Assembly: GCA_002394525.1 (NCBI GenBank)
Contig: DGUF01000035.1
Coordinates: 1 to 8,287 of the forward strand
DNA from: Lachnospiraceae bacterium UBA4317
Lineage (GTDB): Bacteria > Bacillota_A > Clostridia > Lachnospirales > Lachnospiraceae
Length of the DNA: 8,287 bases
Direction of reading: 5' to 3'
A program made the translations under genes and the position numbers. The stretch's first letter is position 1. Each line of letters begins with the position of its first letter. The notes beneath the pieces are model-generated. The model made no database searches. It had not been told where the DNA came from and saw only the letters and a list, made by a program, of their open reading frames with translations. Shown here one piece after another: positions 1 to 5,602 of the stretch.

Positions 1-100
1 TATTTGCGGAAGGCAAATCGACGGAGGGTGCAAAAAAGAGAAAGGTCACGCATATTTGCGGAAGACAAATCGACGGAGGGGCAAAAAAGACAAAGGTCAC
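1..100. repeat. Two-copy 52-nt direct repeat with a small hairpin
   Basis: Copy 1 (1-49) and copy 2 (53-100) are near-identical and start 52 nt apart, differing by a few substitutions and one indel. Each begins with TATTTGCGGAAG and ends with AAAGGTCAC. Copy 1 contains the inverted repeat ATTTGC (2-7) / GCAAAT (13-18) around a GGAAG loop; in copy 2 the inner base pair is lost. The period is not a multiple of three, so a protein repeat is unlikely. The first copy starts at the window edge, so more copies may lie to the left. No gene is supported in 1-263. This looks like an intergenic repeat family, but the family is not identified. Confidence 0.75.
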
Positions 101-161
101 CTCTGCGGCGGGGGATTCGGACTCTGAGTTGGGGTACATATCCTGATTCGTCACTCCAGGT

Positions 162-260
162 TCATTGTGCTCAATGAGTCAAACTGAAACGTCCCCGACG
201 ACTCATTGTGCTCAATGAGTCAAACTGAAACGTCCCCAATGACTCACCCAATGACTCACT
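162..260. repeat. REP-like hairpin repeat pair with GGGGACGTTTC motif
   Basis: A 35-nt sequence is repeated exactly at 162-196 and 203-237. Each copy starts with a hairpin: in copy 2 the arms GACTCATTG (200-208) and CAATGAGTC (213-221) pair perfectly around TGCT; in copy 1 the stem is TCATTG/CAATGA plus G-T wobbles. Behind each hairpin, read on the minus strand, lies GGGGACGTTTCAGTTTGACTC. Two further partial units, AATGACTCAC, stand at 238-247 and 250-259. From memory, GGGGACGTTTC-type hairpin repeats resemble REP sequences mobilised by IS200-like REP-associated transposases (RAYT) in Clostridia and other anaerobes. No such transposase is in this window. The element abuts the end of the XRE gene and could also act as its transcript end, although it lacks a T-run. 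Confidence 0.7.
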
Positions 261-263
261 GGT

Positions 264-488
264 TCACATGGTGGGGAAGGGGCAGCGGGTGTTGCTGGCG
301 CCGGTTATAAAGTCGACGCTGCAGTCATAGTGTCTGGCCAGGAGGATGAGTCTGTCCACCGGTATGCGGACGCGTCCGGTCTCGTAGTCGCTGTAGGTCC
401 GCTGGGGGATGTTCAGGATGCCGGCCACCTCCTGCTGGCTGAGGTTTTGTTCTTTGCGCAGGGTCCGGATCCGTTCTCGATAGTGCAT
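264..488 (-). CDS. XRE-family helix-turn-helix regulator
   Basis: This encodes a 74-residue protein that is almost entirely one HTH_3 (Cro/C1-type) DNA-binding domain, roughly residues 6-60. Helix 2 is SQQEVAGIL (17-25) and the recognition helix lies in PQRTYSDYETG (28-38). The rest of the fold is VDRLILLARHYDCSVDFITG, typical of the family's C-terminal helices. I chose ATG at 488 because a GGAG sits 7 nt upstream on the minus strand and the HTH begins at once. An in-frame TTG at 536 would add 16 residues but has no ribosome site. Such single-domain proteins normally bind DNA as dimers and often regulate themselves. There is no toxin or prophage partner next to it, so the target is unknown. 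The minus-strand leader would be about 145 nt if the promoter at 640-668 is used. Confidence 0.85.
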   Translation of the reverse strand: MHYRERIRTLRKEQNLSQQEVAGILNIPQRTYSDYETGRVRIPVDRLILLARHYDCSVDFITGASNTRCPFPTM

Positions 489-630
489 GGGTCTGCTCCG
501 TTTCGATGGTAACCTTTCGGGAATGTAAAAATACAAAAATGTGAAAAAAGGCTGTCCGCGGGGTGTCTGTGGCAGGTCAGCAGCTGCTGTGGGAAAAAGG
601 GGACGGAAAGGATTGCAGCTGTTTTATAAC

Positions 631-668
631 ACTTAAATAAGTATATGCGCTTCATAGACGCAATACAA
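631..668 (-). promoter_or_regulatory. Candidate promoter and operator-like palindrome for the XRE gene
   Basis: On the minus strand, TTGTAT (668-663) is followed after exactly 17 nt by TATACT (645-640), a reasonable sigma-A -10 with a weak -35 (3 of 6 matches). Just downstream, around the expected start of transcription, is the inverted repeat ACTTA-AA-TAAGT (631-642). A short AT-rich palindrome overlapping a -10 is a plausible binding site for a small XRE repressor, which would mean autoregulation. This is inference from position only. A second minus-strand TATAAA lies further downstream and is an alternative. Confidence 0.3.
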
Positions 669-715
669 GAGAATATCTGGATGAAATATAAAATATGCAC
701 AGTTGAGCAGGGGAG

Positions 716-861
716 AACGTTACTGTAACGTTGCGTTCAGCGATTCCAACGCGCTACAACAATGCGAAGCATTGTTGACGCTTGAACGCCTTTAAACTCG
801 GGTTTTGCGCAAAAAGCGTGCGCAAAACGCCTCGCATTTCAGGTGGGCCTGAACTGTAACG
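716..861. repeat. Nested-hairpin, MITE/REP-like element
   Basis: Several perfect inverted repeats are packed together. AACGTTAC/GTAACGTT surrounds one T (716-732). CAACAATGC (757-765) and GCATTGTTG (769-777) surround a GAA loop. GTTTTGCGCA (802-811) and TGCGCAAAAC (819-828) form a 10-bp stem. An outer arm GCGTTCAGCG (733-742) pairs with CGCTTGAACGC (779-789) with one bulge, enclosing the second hairpin. The ends are also inverted: CGTTGCGTTCAG (729-740) matches the reverse complement of CTGAACTGTAACG (849-861) with one mismatch and one indel. The element ends about 60 bp before the promoter of the large gene. It codes for nothing visible. It could be a miniature inverted-repeat element, a REP composite, or a structured RNA; the sequence does not decide which. 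Confidence 0.6.
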
Positions 862-919
862 GGAGAAAAACGGGCAGGGCCGGAAAAAGGCAAAAGGGGG
901 AGCAAATTGAGGGCGGCTC

Positions 920-928
920 TGCTATAAT
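920..928 (+). promoter_or_regulatory. Extended -10 promoter element immediately before the start codon
   Basis: TGC-TATAAT is a perfect extended -10. No good -35 exists at 16-18 nt spacing (bases 899-906 read GGAGCAAA), which extended -10 promoters can tolerate. Transcription would start about 7 nt after the hexamer, at or next to A935, the first base of the ATG. There is no Shine-Dalgarno at usable distance: GGA at 929-931 is only 3 nt from the ATG, and GAGGG at 909-913 is more than 20 nt away. The arrangement therefore predicts a leaderless or nearly leaderless mRNA. A chance TATAAT inside a leader transcribed from further upstream is the alternative. Confidence 0.55.
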
Positions 929-934
929 GGATTT

Positions 935-3900
935 ATGCAGACACCTATCGATTTCGGAAAAGAATTTTTATATAGATTATTTGACAAGAGGGATGTCGAC
1001 GCCTGTCTGGAAATGCTGGCAGGGGATCTGGTATGGATCACTCCGGAGGACATGCACCATTTTCTGTCGGAGGGAGCGGTGCTCAAGTTTCTGCAGAAGC
1101 AGATCGCGGGGGAGACCGAGCCGAGATATGTGGATCTGGTCTCTATCAAGAGTTCTCCGGGCGCGGATAATATGATAACGGTGGCCTACGAGGTCAATCT
1201 CGTGTCGAGGGAGGATGAAAGGCCGCTTTATCTGCGGTGTTCCATGGCGATCTGCCGGCGGGGCAGGAAACGTGAGATCACCTTTTTGCATTTTTCCAAA
1301 AAATCGGAGCGCGACAGTTCGGAACAGCTCCGTGACTTTGTCACCAATCTGCCCTGCGGCGTGATGATCCTGGCCTGTCTGGACGGGAGGCGGGAGGAGG
1401 CGATCTATTATAATGATTATTTCGCCCACCGGCTCCGCTACCGGCAGGAGGAGTTTGGCCGCGCGGTCAGGAAGAATCCTTTTTTCATGGCCTCAGAGGA
1501 GGACCGGGAGAGGATCCACGAGGAGATCGCCAGGGCCCGCAAAAACGGCGGGAATATAGGGGCGAGTCTGCGCTTTTACCGGCGGGACGGGAATTGCTTT
1601 TATTACAGGATGAAGGGGGCGCCGGCCTATCAGGCGGACGGCGGCACCGTTTATTATTGTGTGTTTCAGGAGACGACGGGCTTTCGTATGACGGAGGACC
1701 GTCTTCAGGCGCGGCTGGACGCGGCGTCTGAAGTCCTGCGGCAGGTTCCGGAGGGGATCTGCGGGATCGAGTACGGGCCGGGGACTGACATTTCCGGTCT
1801 CTCCGGTCTTGCCGGGGACCAGCTGAAGAAAAATATTCAGAAGGCGGACCAGCAGATAGCGGATCAGCAGAAGGATGATGTCCGGAAGGCGGATTTGCAG
1901 AAGTCAGACTTTCAGAAAAAAAATGATCCGAAGGCGGATCTGCAGAAGACGGATTATCGGAAGGATGATGTCCGGAAGGCGGACCTTCAGAGGGAAAATG
2001 ACCGGAAAGAGGATCTGCGGAAGGAGGGCAGGACCTCCGCCCGTGTCATATATATGAGCAGGAATATTCCCTCTCTTTTCGGTGTTTCCAACAGCGCCTA
2101 CAGCAGAAATATCGTCACGGATCCCTTTTTCGGTCTGGAGATGACCAGCATTACGCGCAGCCGTCTGCTGGCCTCGGATCTGTTCAAACCGGGGAAGGAG
2201 GGCCAGGGGGCGTCCAGGTCGTCCCGGGCCTCCTGCGGGATCTACCGTCTGCGGAGGCCGGACGGGGAGTCTCTGCGGGTGGAACTGGAAGTCCGCCGTG
2301 TGCAGGACAAGGACGGGACGGTCCGCCTCTATCTCTTCTATCATGACCGGGAGGCCCAGCAGCTGGAGCTGGAGGACCGCGTCGACAGGGCCATGAAGAT
2401 GGGCCGGGCGGCCCAGGACCAGCTTCGGACGGAGCTTCGCAAGGCAAAGGAGGGCGCTGCCCGCAGGCAGAGCGAGCTCTCCGGGGAGCTCAGGGCCGCC
2501 GGTGAGAAGCACGAGGCGGAGATCAGCCGGATGGAGCAGCTGCTGCTGGAGGAGAAAAACAGGTCTGTCCTGATGTCCAGGCAGCTGGAGGAATCGCGCG
2601 CGACCCAGAGGCAGATGGCCGAGGAGCTGGAAAAGGCGCAGGCGGATGCCGGACGGCGTGTCCGCAATATCAGGGACCGCGCGGAGCGGAAAATAGAGGA
2701 GGCGCAGGCAGAGGCGCAAAAAAGAGTCAAAAAAGCGGAGGAAGCCGCCGGCAGCAGGGTTCGTGAGGCTGAGGAAAAGGTCAAAAAAGCGGAGGAGGCT
2801 GCCCGGACCAGGGTCGAAGAAGCCGAGACAAGCTTACGGAGAGCAGAGGAGGCTGCCCGGAGCAGGGCGGATGAAGCTGAGAGAATTGCCCGGGAGGCGG
2901 CAACGGCAAAGGCGCTGCTGGAGGAGCAGCTGCGCGAGGCCCAGGAGCGGGCCCGTCTGCTGGAGAGCCGGCTCAAAAGCGAGGAGGCAAGGCGCCGCCT
3001 GCTGGAGAGCCAGATCGGAGAGGGCCAGGGCCCTGTGTCCCGCCTGCTGAACCAGCCGGCGGAGGACCATGAAAGCCCAGTATCCGCGATCCTGCAGGAT
3101 GCGCCGGCCGTGATGGCGGCGGAAACGGGCAGGATGGCGGCGGCCGCATCGGGTGCGGCTCTGTCCGCCGGACAGGCCGGACCGGCTGTTTTCTATCACG
3201 GACAGGGACAGGAGAGTCCGCAGACCCTGCAAACACTGCAACCCCTGCGGCCGGGCGACTGGATGACGACCGGCGAACCGCTGACGGTCTTTTCCTCCAT
3301 GGATCTAGTGACGAAAAACGATTCCAGGGCGGAGGCAGATTCTAACCCGAAGCCTGTTGCCGGAACTGTGGCAGAACTTGCTTCGAAAAATGCTTCCGTA
3401 GCGGAAAACACTTCCGAGTCGGAGGCGGTCCCGGCACAGAAAAACACTTCCGTAGCGGAGGCAGTCCCTGCACCGAATGATACAGGAACAGAAACAGGTA
3501 AACCTGAGGAGGCACGGAAGGCAGTAAAGAGCGGCAGGGAAGTGACGGCTGTCTGGACGGCTGAGCCCGGAGAAGGAGTTTTGCAGGAGGAGGTCTTCTC
3601 CCCCCTGGAGGTCCTGGAAAGTGCTCTTGCAAAAACGGAGATCATGTGCAGGGACAGAGGGATCACCCTCAGGACCTATCGGGACAGCAGACTTCCGGAC
3701 CGGGTGAGCGGCTTTGCGGAAATGCTGCAGCGCGGGCTCTGTGAGCTGTTGGAAAATGCTGTCAACCGCAGCGGACCCGGAGGTCTGGTCTCGGTCCACA
3801 GCAGGGCGGACCGCCCGGCGGGAGGGCTTGTCAACCTCTATATCAGGATCGATGACAGCGGGCCCGTGATTTCAGAAGACAGGATGCAGAAGCTGTTTGA

Positions 3901-4225
3901 GCCGGAGGCAGGCTCGAATGGGGCGGCCGGCGGGGACGCGCCGGAAACGGAAGCGACGGCCGCGGCCGGGAAGTCCGATGCGCCTGCGGAGCCAGACCGT
4001 GAAGCCGCGGCCGGGAAGCCTCATGCGTCCGCGGAGCCTGACCCTGAGACTGCGGAGAGGGTGGAGGCAGCTGCTGAAACCGGCCCGGAGGAAGAGCCTG
4101 CGGCGGCCGGGCCAGGGCTTGTTTGCGCCATGGAGGCAGCCGGGCTGATGGGCGGTAGCATTTACGCGCGCAGCGGCCGCAGAGGAAACCGCTTTGCCAT
4201 GACCGTGACTGTGCGCACGCGGTAA
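935..4225 (+). CDS. Large cytoplasmic sensor: NTF2-like, PAS, interrupted PAS, coiled coil, HATPase
   Basis: A 1096-residue protein with no signal peptide or membrane segment. Residues 1-122 resemble an NTF2/SnoaL-like domain (pattern LAGDLVWI). Residues 127-250 form a PAS-like domain (LPCGVMIL, FYRRDGNCFYYRMKG, YYCVFQE). Residues 255-472 look like a second PAS fold (VPEGICGIEY ... VIYMSRNIPSLFG ... LRRPDGESLRVELEVRRV) split by twelve pentapeptides at 304-363. A highly charged coiled coil spans about 474-695, with three 18-residue repeats. A repetitive Ala/Glu/Ser linker runs to about 880. The C-terminus is a histidine-kinase ATPase domain: N-box ELLENAVNRS with N941, G1-like IDDSGPVIS (D973-S980), F-box-like LFEP, G2 GPGL (1059-1062), then GGSIYARSGRRGNRFAMTV. 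The second glycine of the G1 box is valine, and the ATP lid carries a 68-residue insertion. No classical HEIRTP dimerisation/phosphorylation helix is seen; HESPVSAIL at 712-720 may be its remnant. The N-terminal layout recalls Lachnospiraceae hybrid kinases. Likely a signalling protein whose kinase activity is doubtful; the ligand and partner are unknown. ATG at 935 is the only start candidate after an in-frame stop at 908. Confidence 0.8.
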   Translation: MQTPIDFGKEFLYRLFDKRDVDACLEMLAGDLVWITPEDMHHFLSEGAVLKFLQKQIAGETEPRYVDLVSIKSSPGADNMITVAYEVNLVSREDERPLYLRCSMAICRRGRKREITFLHFSKKSERDSSEQLRDFVTNLPCGVMILACLDGRREEAIYYNDYFAHRLRYRQEEFGRAVRKNPFFMASEEDRERIHEEIARARKNGGNIGASLRFYRRDGNCFYYRMKGAPAYQADGGTVYYCVFQETTGFRMTEDRLQARLDAASEVLRQVPEGICGIEYGPGTDISGLSGLAGDQLKKNIQKADQQIADQQKDDVRKADLQKSDFQKKNDPKADLQKTDYRKDDVRKADLQRENDRKEDLRKEGRTSARVIYMSRNIPSLFGVSNSAYSRNIVTDPFFGLEMTSITRSRLLASDLFKPGKEGQGASRSSRASCGIYRLRRPDGESLRVELEVRRVQDKDGTVRLYLFYHDREAQQLELEDRVDRAMKMGRAAQDQLRTELRKAKEGAARRQSELSGELRAAGEKHEAEISRMEQLLLEEKNRSVLMSRQLEESRATQRQMAEELEKAQADAGRRVRNIRDRAERKIEEAQAEAQKRVKKAEEAAGSRVREAEEKVKKAEEAARTRVEEAETSLRRAEEAARSRADEAERIAREAATAKALLEEQLREAQERARLLESRLKSEEARRRLLESQIGEGQGPVSRLLNQPAEDHESPVSAILQDAPAVMAAETGRMAAAASGAALSAGQAGPAVFYHGQGQESPQTLQTLQPLRPGDWMTTGEPLTVFSSMDLVTKNDSRAEADSNPKPVAGTVAELASKNASVAENTSESEAVPAQKNTSVAEAVPAPNDTGTETGKPEEARKAVKSGREVTAVWTAEPGEGVLQEEVFSPLEVLESALAKTEIMCRDRGITLRTYRDSRLPDRVSGFAEMLQRGLCELLENAVNRSGPGGLVSVHSRADRPAGGLVNLYIRIDDSGPVISEDRMQKLFEPEAGSNGAAGGDAPETEATAAAGKSDAPAEPDREAAAGKPHASAEPDPETAERVEAAAETGPEEEPAAAGPGLVCAMEAAGLMGGSIYARSGRRGNRFAMTVTVRTR
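1844..2023 (+). repeat. Twelve in-frame 15-bp units encoding a pentapeptide tract
   Basis: Residues 304-363 of the large sensor divide without gaps into twelve pentads: ADQQI, ADQQK, DDVRK, ADLQK, SDFQK, KNDPK, ADLQK, TDYRK, DDVRK, ADLQR, ENDRK, EDLRK. The consensus is (A/S/T/D)-D-(L/F/Y/V)-(Q/R)-K. At DNA level a 23-nt stretch is exact at 1871-1893 and 1961-1983, 90 bp (six units) apart, which points to growth by duplication or slippage. The pattern superficially matches the A(D/N)Lxx rule of pentapeptide-repeat beta-helix proteins, but the charge content is very high and the hydrophobic centre is not always kept, so a flexible or helical insert is equally possible. Confidence 0.85.
2729..2890 (+). 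repeat. Three 54-bp (18-residue) coiled-coil repeats
   Basis: Within the coiled coil of the large sensor, residues 599-616, 617-634 and 635-652 read KKAEEAAGSRVREAEEKV, KKAEEAARTRVEEAETSL and RRAEEAARSRADEAERIA. The shared core is (K/R)(K/R)AEEAAx(S/T)R followed by EAE. The segment before (AERKIEEAQAEAQKRV) looks like a more diverged unit. An 18-residue period fits an extended, nearly straight coiled coil. The similarity between units suggests recent duplication of a structural spacer. Confidence 0.75.
3959..4048 (+). repeat. Two 45-bp repeats inside the ATP-lid insertion
   Basis: Two adjacent 15-residue units, AAAGKSDAPAEPDRE (3959-4003) and AAAGKPHASAEPDPE (4004-4048), share the exact DNA start GCCGCGGCCGGGAAG. 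They lie between the F-box-like LFEP (987-990) and the G2 box (1059-1062) of the HATPase domain, which makes the lid far longer than in ordinary histidine kinases. A related but separate pair in the linker repeats CTTCCGTAGCGGA at 3393-3405 and 3447-3459, 54 bp apart. Such Ala/Pro/Glu-rich tracts are usually disordered. Confidence 0.8.
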
Positions 4226-4302
4226 CAAAGTGCGCGGAAAAACCACAGGTGTCCGTGCATGCCGCGGCGAAAAGGACCGTGACTGTGCGCACGCGGCCAT
4301 AG
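4201..4302 (+). repeat. 22-bp direct repeat copying the 3' end of the sensor gene
   Basis: Bases 4201-4222, the last codons before the TAA of the large gene (encoding TVTVRTR), are repeated exactly at 4275-4296, 74 bp downstream. In the frame that re-reads TVTVRTR, the copy ends with CCA-TAG at 4297-4302, so it carries its own stop. The copy is not in frame with the gene. The 52 bp between copies (4223-4274) are unrelated to the gene. The repeat core GTGCGCAC is self-complementary, but no T-run follows, so it is not a typical terminator. The rest of the spacer to 4392 is AT-rich around 4317-4350, with a weak TATAAA at 4318-4323 that could serve the next gene. Confidence 0.8.
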
Positions 4303-4392
4303 ACTGGGAAGGGCACATATAAAATTCTGAATTTTTTTTAGATGATATTACCTGATGAGGCAGACGCAAGTATTTCTGGATGGAGGTTTTTT

Positions 4393-5430
4393 ATGAAAGA
4401 CAAGGGGACGAAGGACCATGCTGAAGACAGAAAGGACGCGAAACCGGCAGGGGAGAGCCTGGCGGCAATGATCGGCAGCGGTCTGCGCAGCGCCGCGGGA
4501 TTTGCGGTCTTTACAGGGGCCTGTGCCGGCGCGGGTGTCCTGGCCGGAGCGGCGGGGCATTTTTATAAATATGCCCTGACCCCCAAAAAGCACGATACGA
4601 GGCTGGACGCGGATCCCCGGGAGAAGGAATATGTCGAGGGCCGTAAATGGTTCAGGGGCCATCCCCTGCGGGAGGATATCTATATCCGGGCGGATGACGG
4701 CCTGCAGCTGCACGGAAGCTTCATTCCGGGCGAGCCGGCGGACGGTCACCGCTATGCAATCTGTGTGCACGGCTATGCGGACACATCGGAGAGCATGGGG
4801 CTCTATGCCCGGGTCTACCGGGACCGCTACGGGATGCATGTCCTGCTGCCCGACCTCCGCGGCCACGGCCGCAGCGACGGGGACTATGTCGGCATGGGAT
4901 ATGATGACAGCTTTGACCTGCTGCGCTGGATCGACTGGATCCTGGAAAGGGACCGGGAGGCACAGATCGTCCTCCACGGGATCTCCATGGGGGCCGCCAC
5001 TGTTCTGATGACGACCGGAACGCCCCTGCCTGCCCAGGTCCTGGCAGCTGTGGCCGATTCCTCCTATACATCGGCCATGGACCTGTTTGCCTTCCTGTAT
5101 GAGAGGGAGCCGGGTTCCCGGATCCCGGCGCCGGTGATGCTGGAGACACTCAGGGCCATTGCCCTTGTCCGCGCCGGATATGACCTGGCCAAGGCATCTC
5201 CCCTGAAGGCGGTTGCTTATTCAAAGACCCCGACCCTCTTCATCCACGGCCAGGGAGACGGCTTCGTGCCGCCGGAGATGATGCCGCAGCTCTTCAGGGC
5301 GGCGGCCTGCCGCAAGGCCTTCCTCTGGATCCCCGAAGCGGGCCATGTCCAGGCGGTCAATGTGGATCCGGAGACCTACTGGGGCCGCGTGGAAAAATTC
5401 TTCCACACCAATGGCGTAGGTTTGTTCTGA
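4393..5430 (+). CDS. Membrane-anchored alpha/beta hydrolase (serine hydrolase)
   Basis: A 345-residue alpha/beta-hydrolase-fold protein of the kind annotated in Firmicutes as YqkD-like or COG1073 hydrolase. The N-terminus is charged, followed by one probable membrane segment at about 33-55 (Ala/Gly/Val-rich), so the catalytic domain is tethered to the membrane; which side cannot be told for certain. Catalytic features: oxyanion-side HGY (126-128), nucleophile elbow G-I-S-M-G with S198, acid D289 in HGQGDGFVPP, and H318 in EAGHVQA. The sequence DLRGHGRSDGDYVGMGY is also typical of the group. ATG at 4393 is chosen for its strong GGAGG six bases upstream; an in-frame ATG at 4342 lacks a ribosome site. 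The substrate is unknown; esterase or peptidase-like activity is possible. The gene follows the sensor gene after 167 bp and ends before a clear terminator. Confidence 0.9.
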   Translation: MKDKGTKDHAEDRKDAKPAGESLAAMIGSGLRSAAGFAVFTGACAGAGVLAGAAGHFYKYALTPKKHDTRLDADPREKEYVEGRKWFRGHPLREDIYIRADDGLQLHGSFIPGEPADGHRYAICVHGYADTSESMGLYARVYRDRYGMHVLLPDLRGHGRSDGDYVGMGYDDSFDLLRWIDWILERDREAQIVLHGISMGAATVLMTTGTPLPAQVLAAVADSSYTSAMDLFAFLYEREPGSRIPAPVMLETLRAIALVRAGYDLAKASPLKAVAYSKTPTLFIHGQGDGFVPPEMMPQLFRAAACRKAFLWIPEAGHVQAVNVDPETYWGRVEKFFHTNGVGLF

Positions 5431-5529
5431 GTACGGGGATTCCGGGCACCGGAACAGATCTTCCCGGTCCGCGGAAATGGTTTTTCCTGACCTCCTGACC
5501 TCTGACCTCCGGACCGGATTAAAATGACG

Positions 5530-5594
5530 AAAAAAAGGCCTTTCCGACCAGTGGAGCAGCTTATCCTGACTGGCGGAAGGGCCTTATTTATTTA
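5530..5594. terminator. Bidirectional rho-independent terminator between convergent genes
   Basis: AAGGCCTTTCCGACCAGT (5535-5552) pairs with ACTGGCGGAAGGGCCTT (5569-5585), an approximately 17-bp stem with one G-U pair and one bulge, around a 16-nt loop. On the plus strand it is followed by ATTTATTTA; on the minus strand by seven T (complement of A5530-5536). It can end the hydrolase transcript and, from the other side, the NYN transcript. The 100 bp before it (5431-5530) also hold TTCCGG/CCGGAA around GCA (5440-5454), a distant 8-bp pair CCGGTCCG/CGGACCGG (5464-5471, 5510-5517), and three TGACCTC microrepeats (5488-5510). Confidence 0.85.
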
Positions 5595-5602
5595 CGGAAG
5601 AG

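Larger units (their letters stand above)
489..934. other. Long intergenic region between divergent genes
   Basis: No credible coding sequence was found in this 446-bp stretch between the minus-strand XRE gene and the plus-strand PAS/ATPase gene. It holds a perfect 12-nt palindrome CAGCAGCTGCTG (578-589), the candidate XRE promoter (631-668), a cluster of hairpins (716-861) and the extended -10 element in front of the large gene (920-928). The part from 862 to 906 is purine-rich with no other structure I can name. Short open frames here lack ribosome sites and run into the coding sequence out of frame. Confidence 0.7.

Noticed and set aside
1..178. Open plus-strand frame from the window edge, possible end of an upstream gene
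   Set aside because: The 52-nt repeat shifts frame between copies, the translation has no recognisable domain, and the composition is that of intergenic repeats.
162..260. CRISPR-like array
   Set aside because: The two 35-nt repeats are separated by only six bases (197-202), not a spacer of 25-40 nt, and each carries its own hairpin as in REP elements.
264..536. Longer 90-residue XRE protein starting at TTG 536
   Set aside because: No ribosome site precedes the TTG, the added residues are not part of the HTH fold, and ATG at 488 has a GGAG.
1904..2719. 271-residue minus-strand open frame inside the large sensor gene
   Set aside because: Leu/Pro/Arg-rich shadow opposite repetitive coiled-coil coding sequence; the plus-strand frame has recognisable domains.
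4321..4340. Terminator formed by AAAATTC/GAATTTT followed by T-run after the sensor gene
   Set aside because: The loop would be one base and the stem is all but AT; too weak to call, although the T-run at 4332-4339 is real.
4342..4392. Start of the hydrolase at ATG 4342
   Set aside because: No Shine-Dalgarno there; GGAGG six bases before ATG 4393 is much stronger and gives a normal charged N-terminus before the membrane segment.
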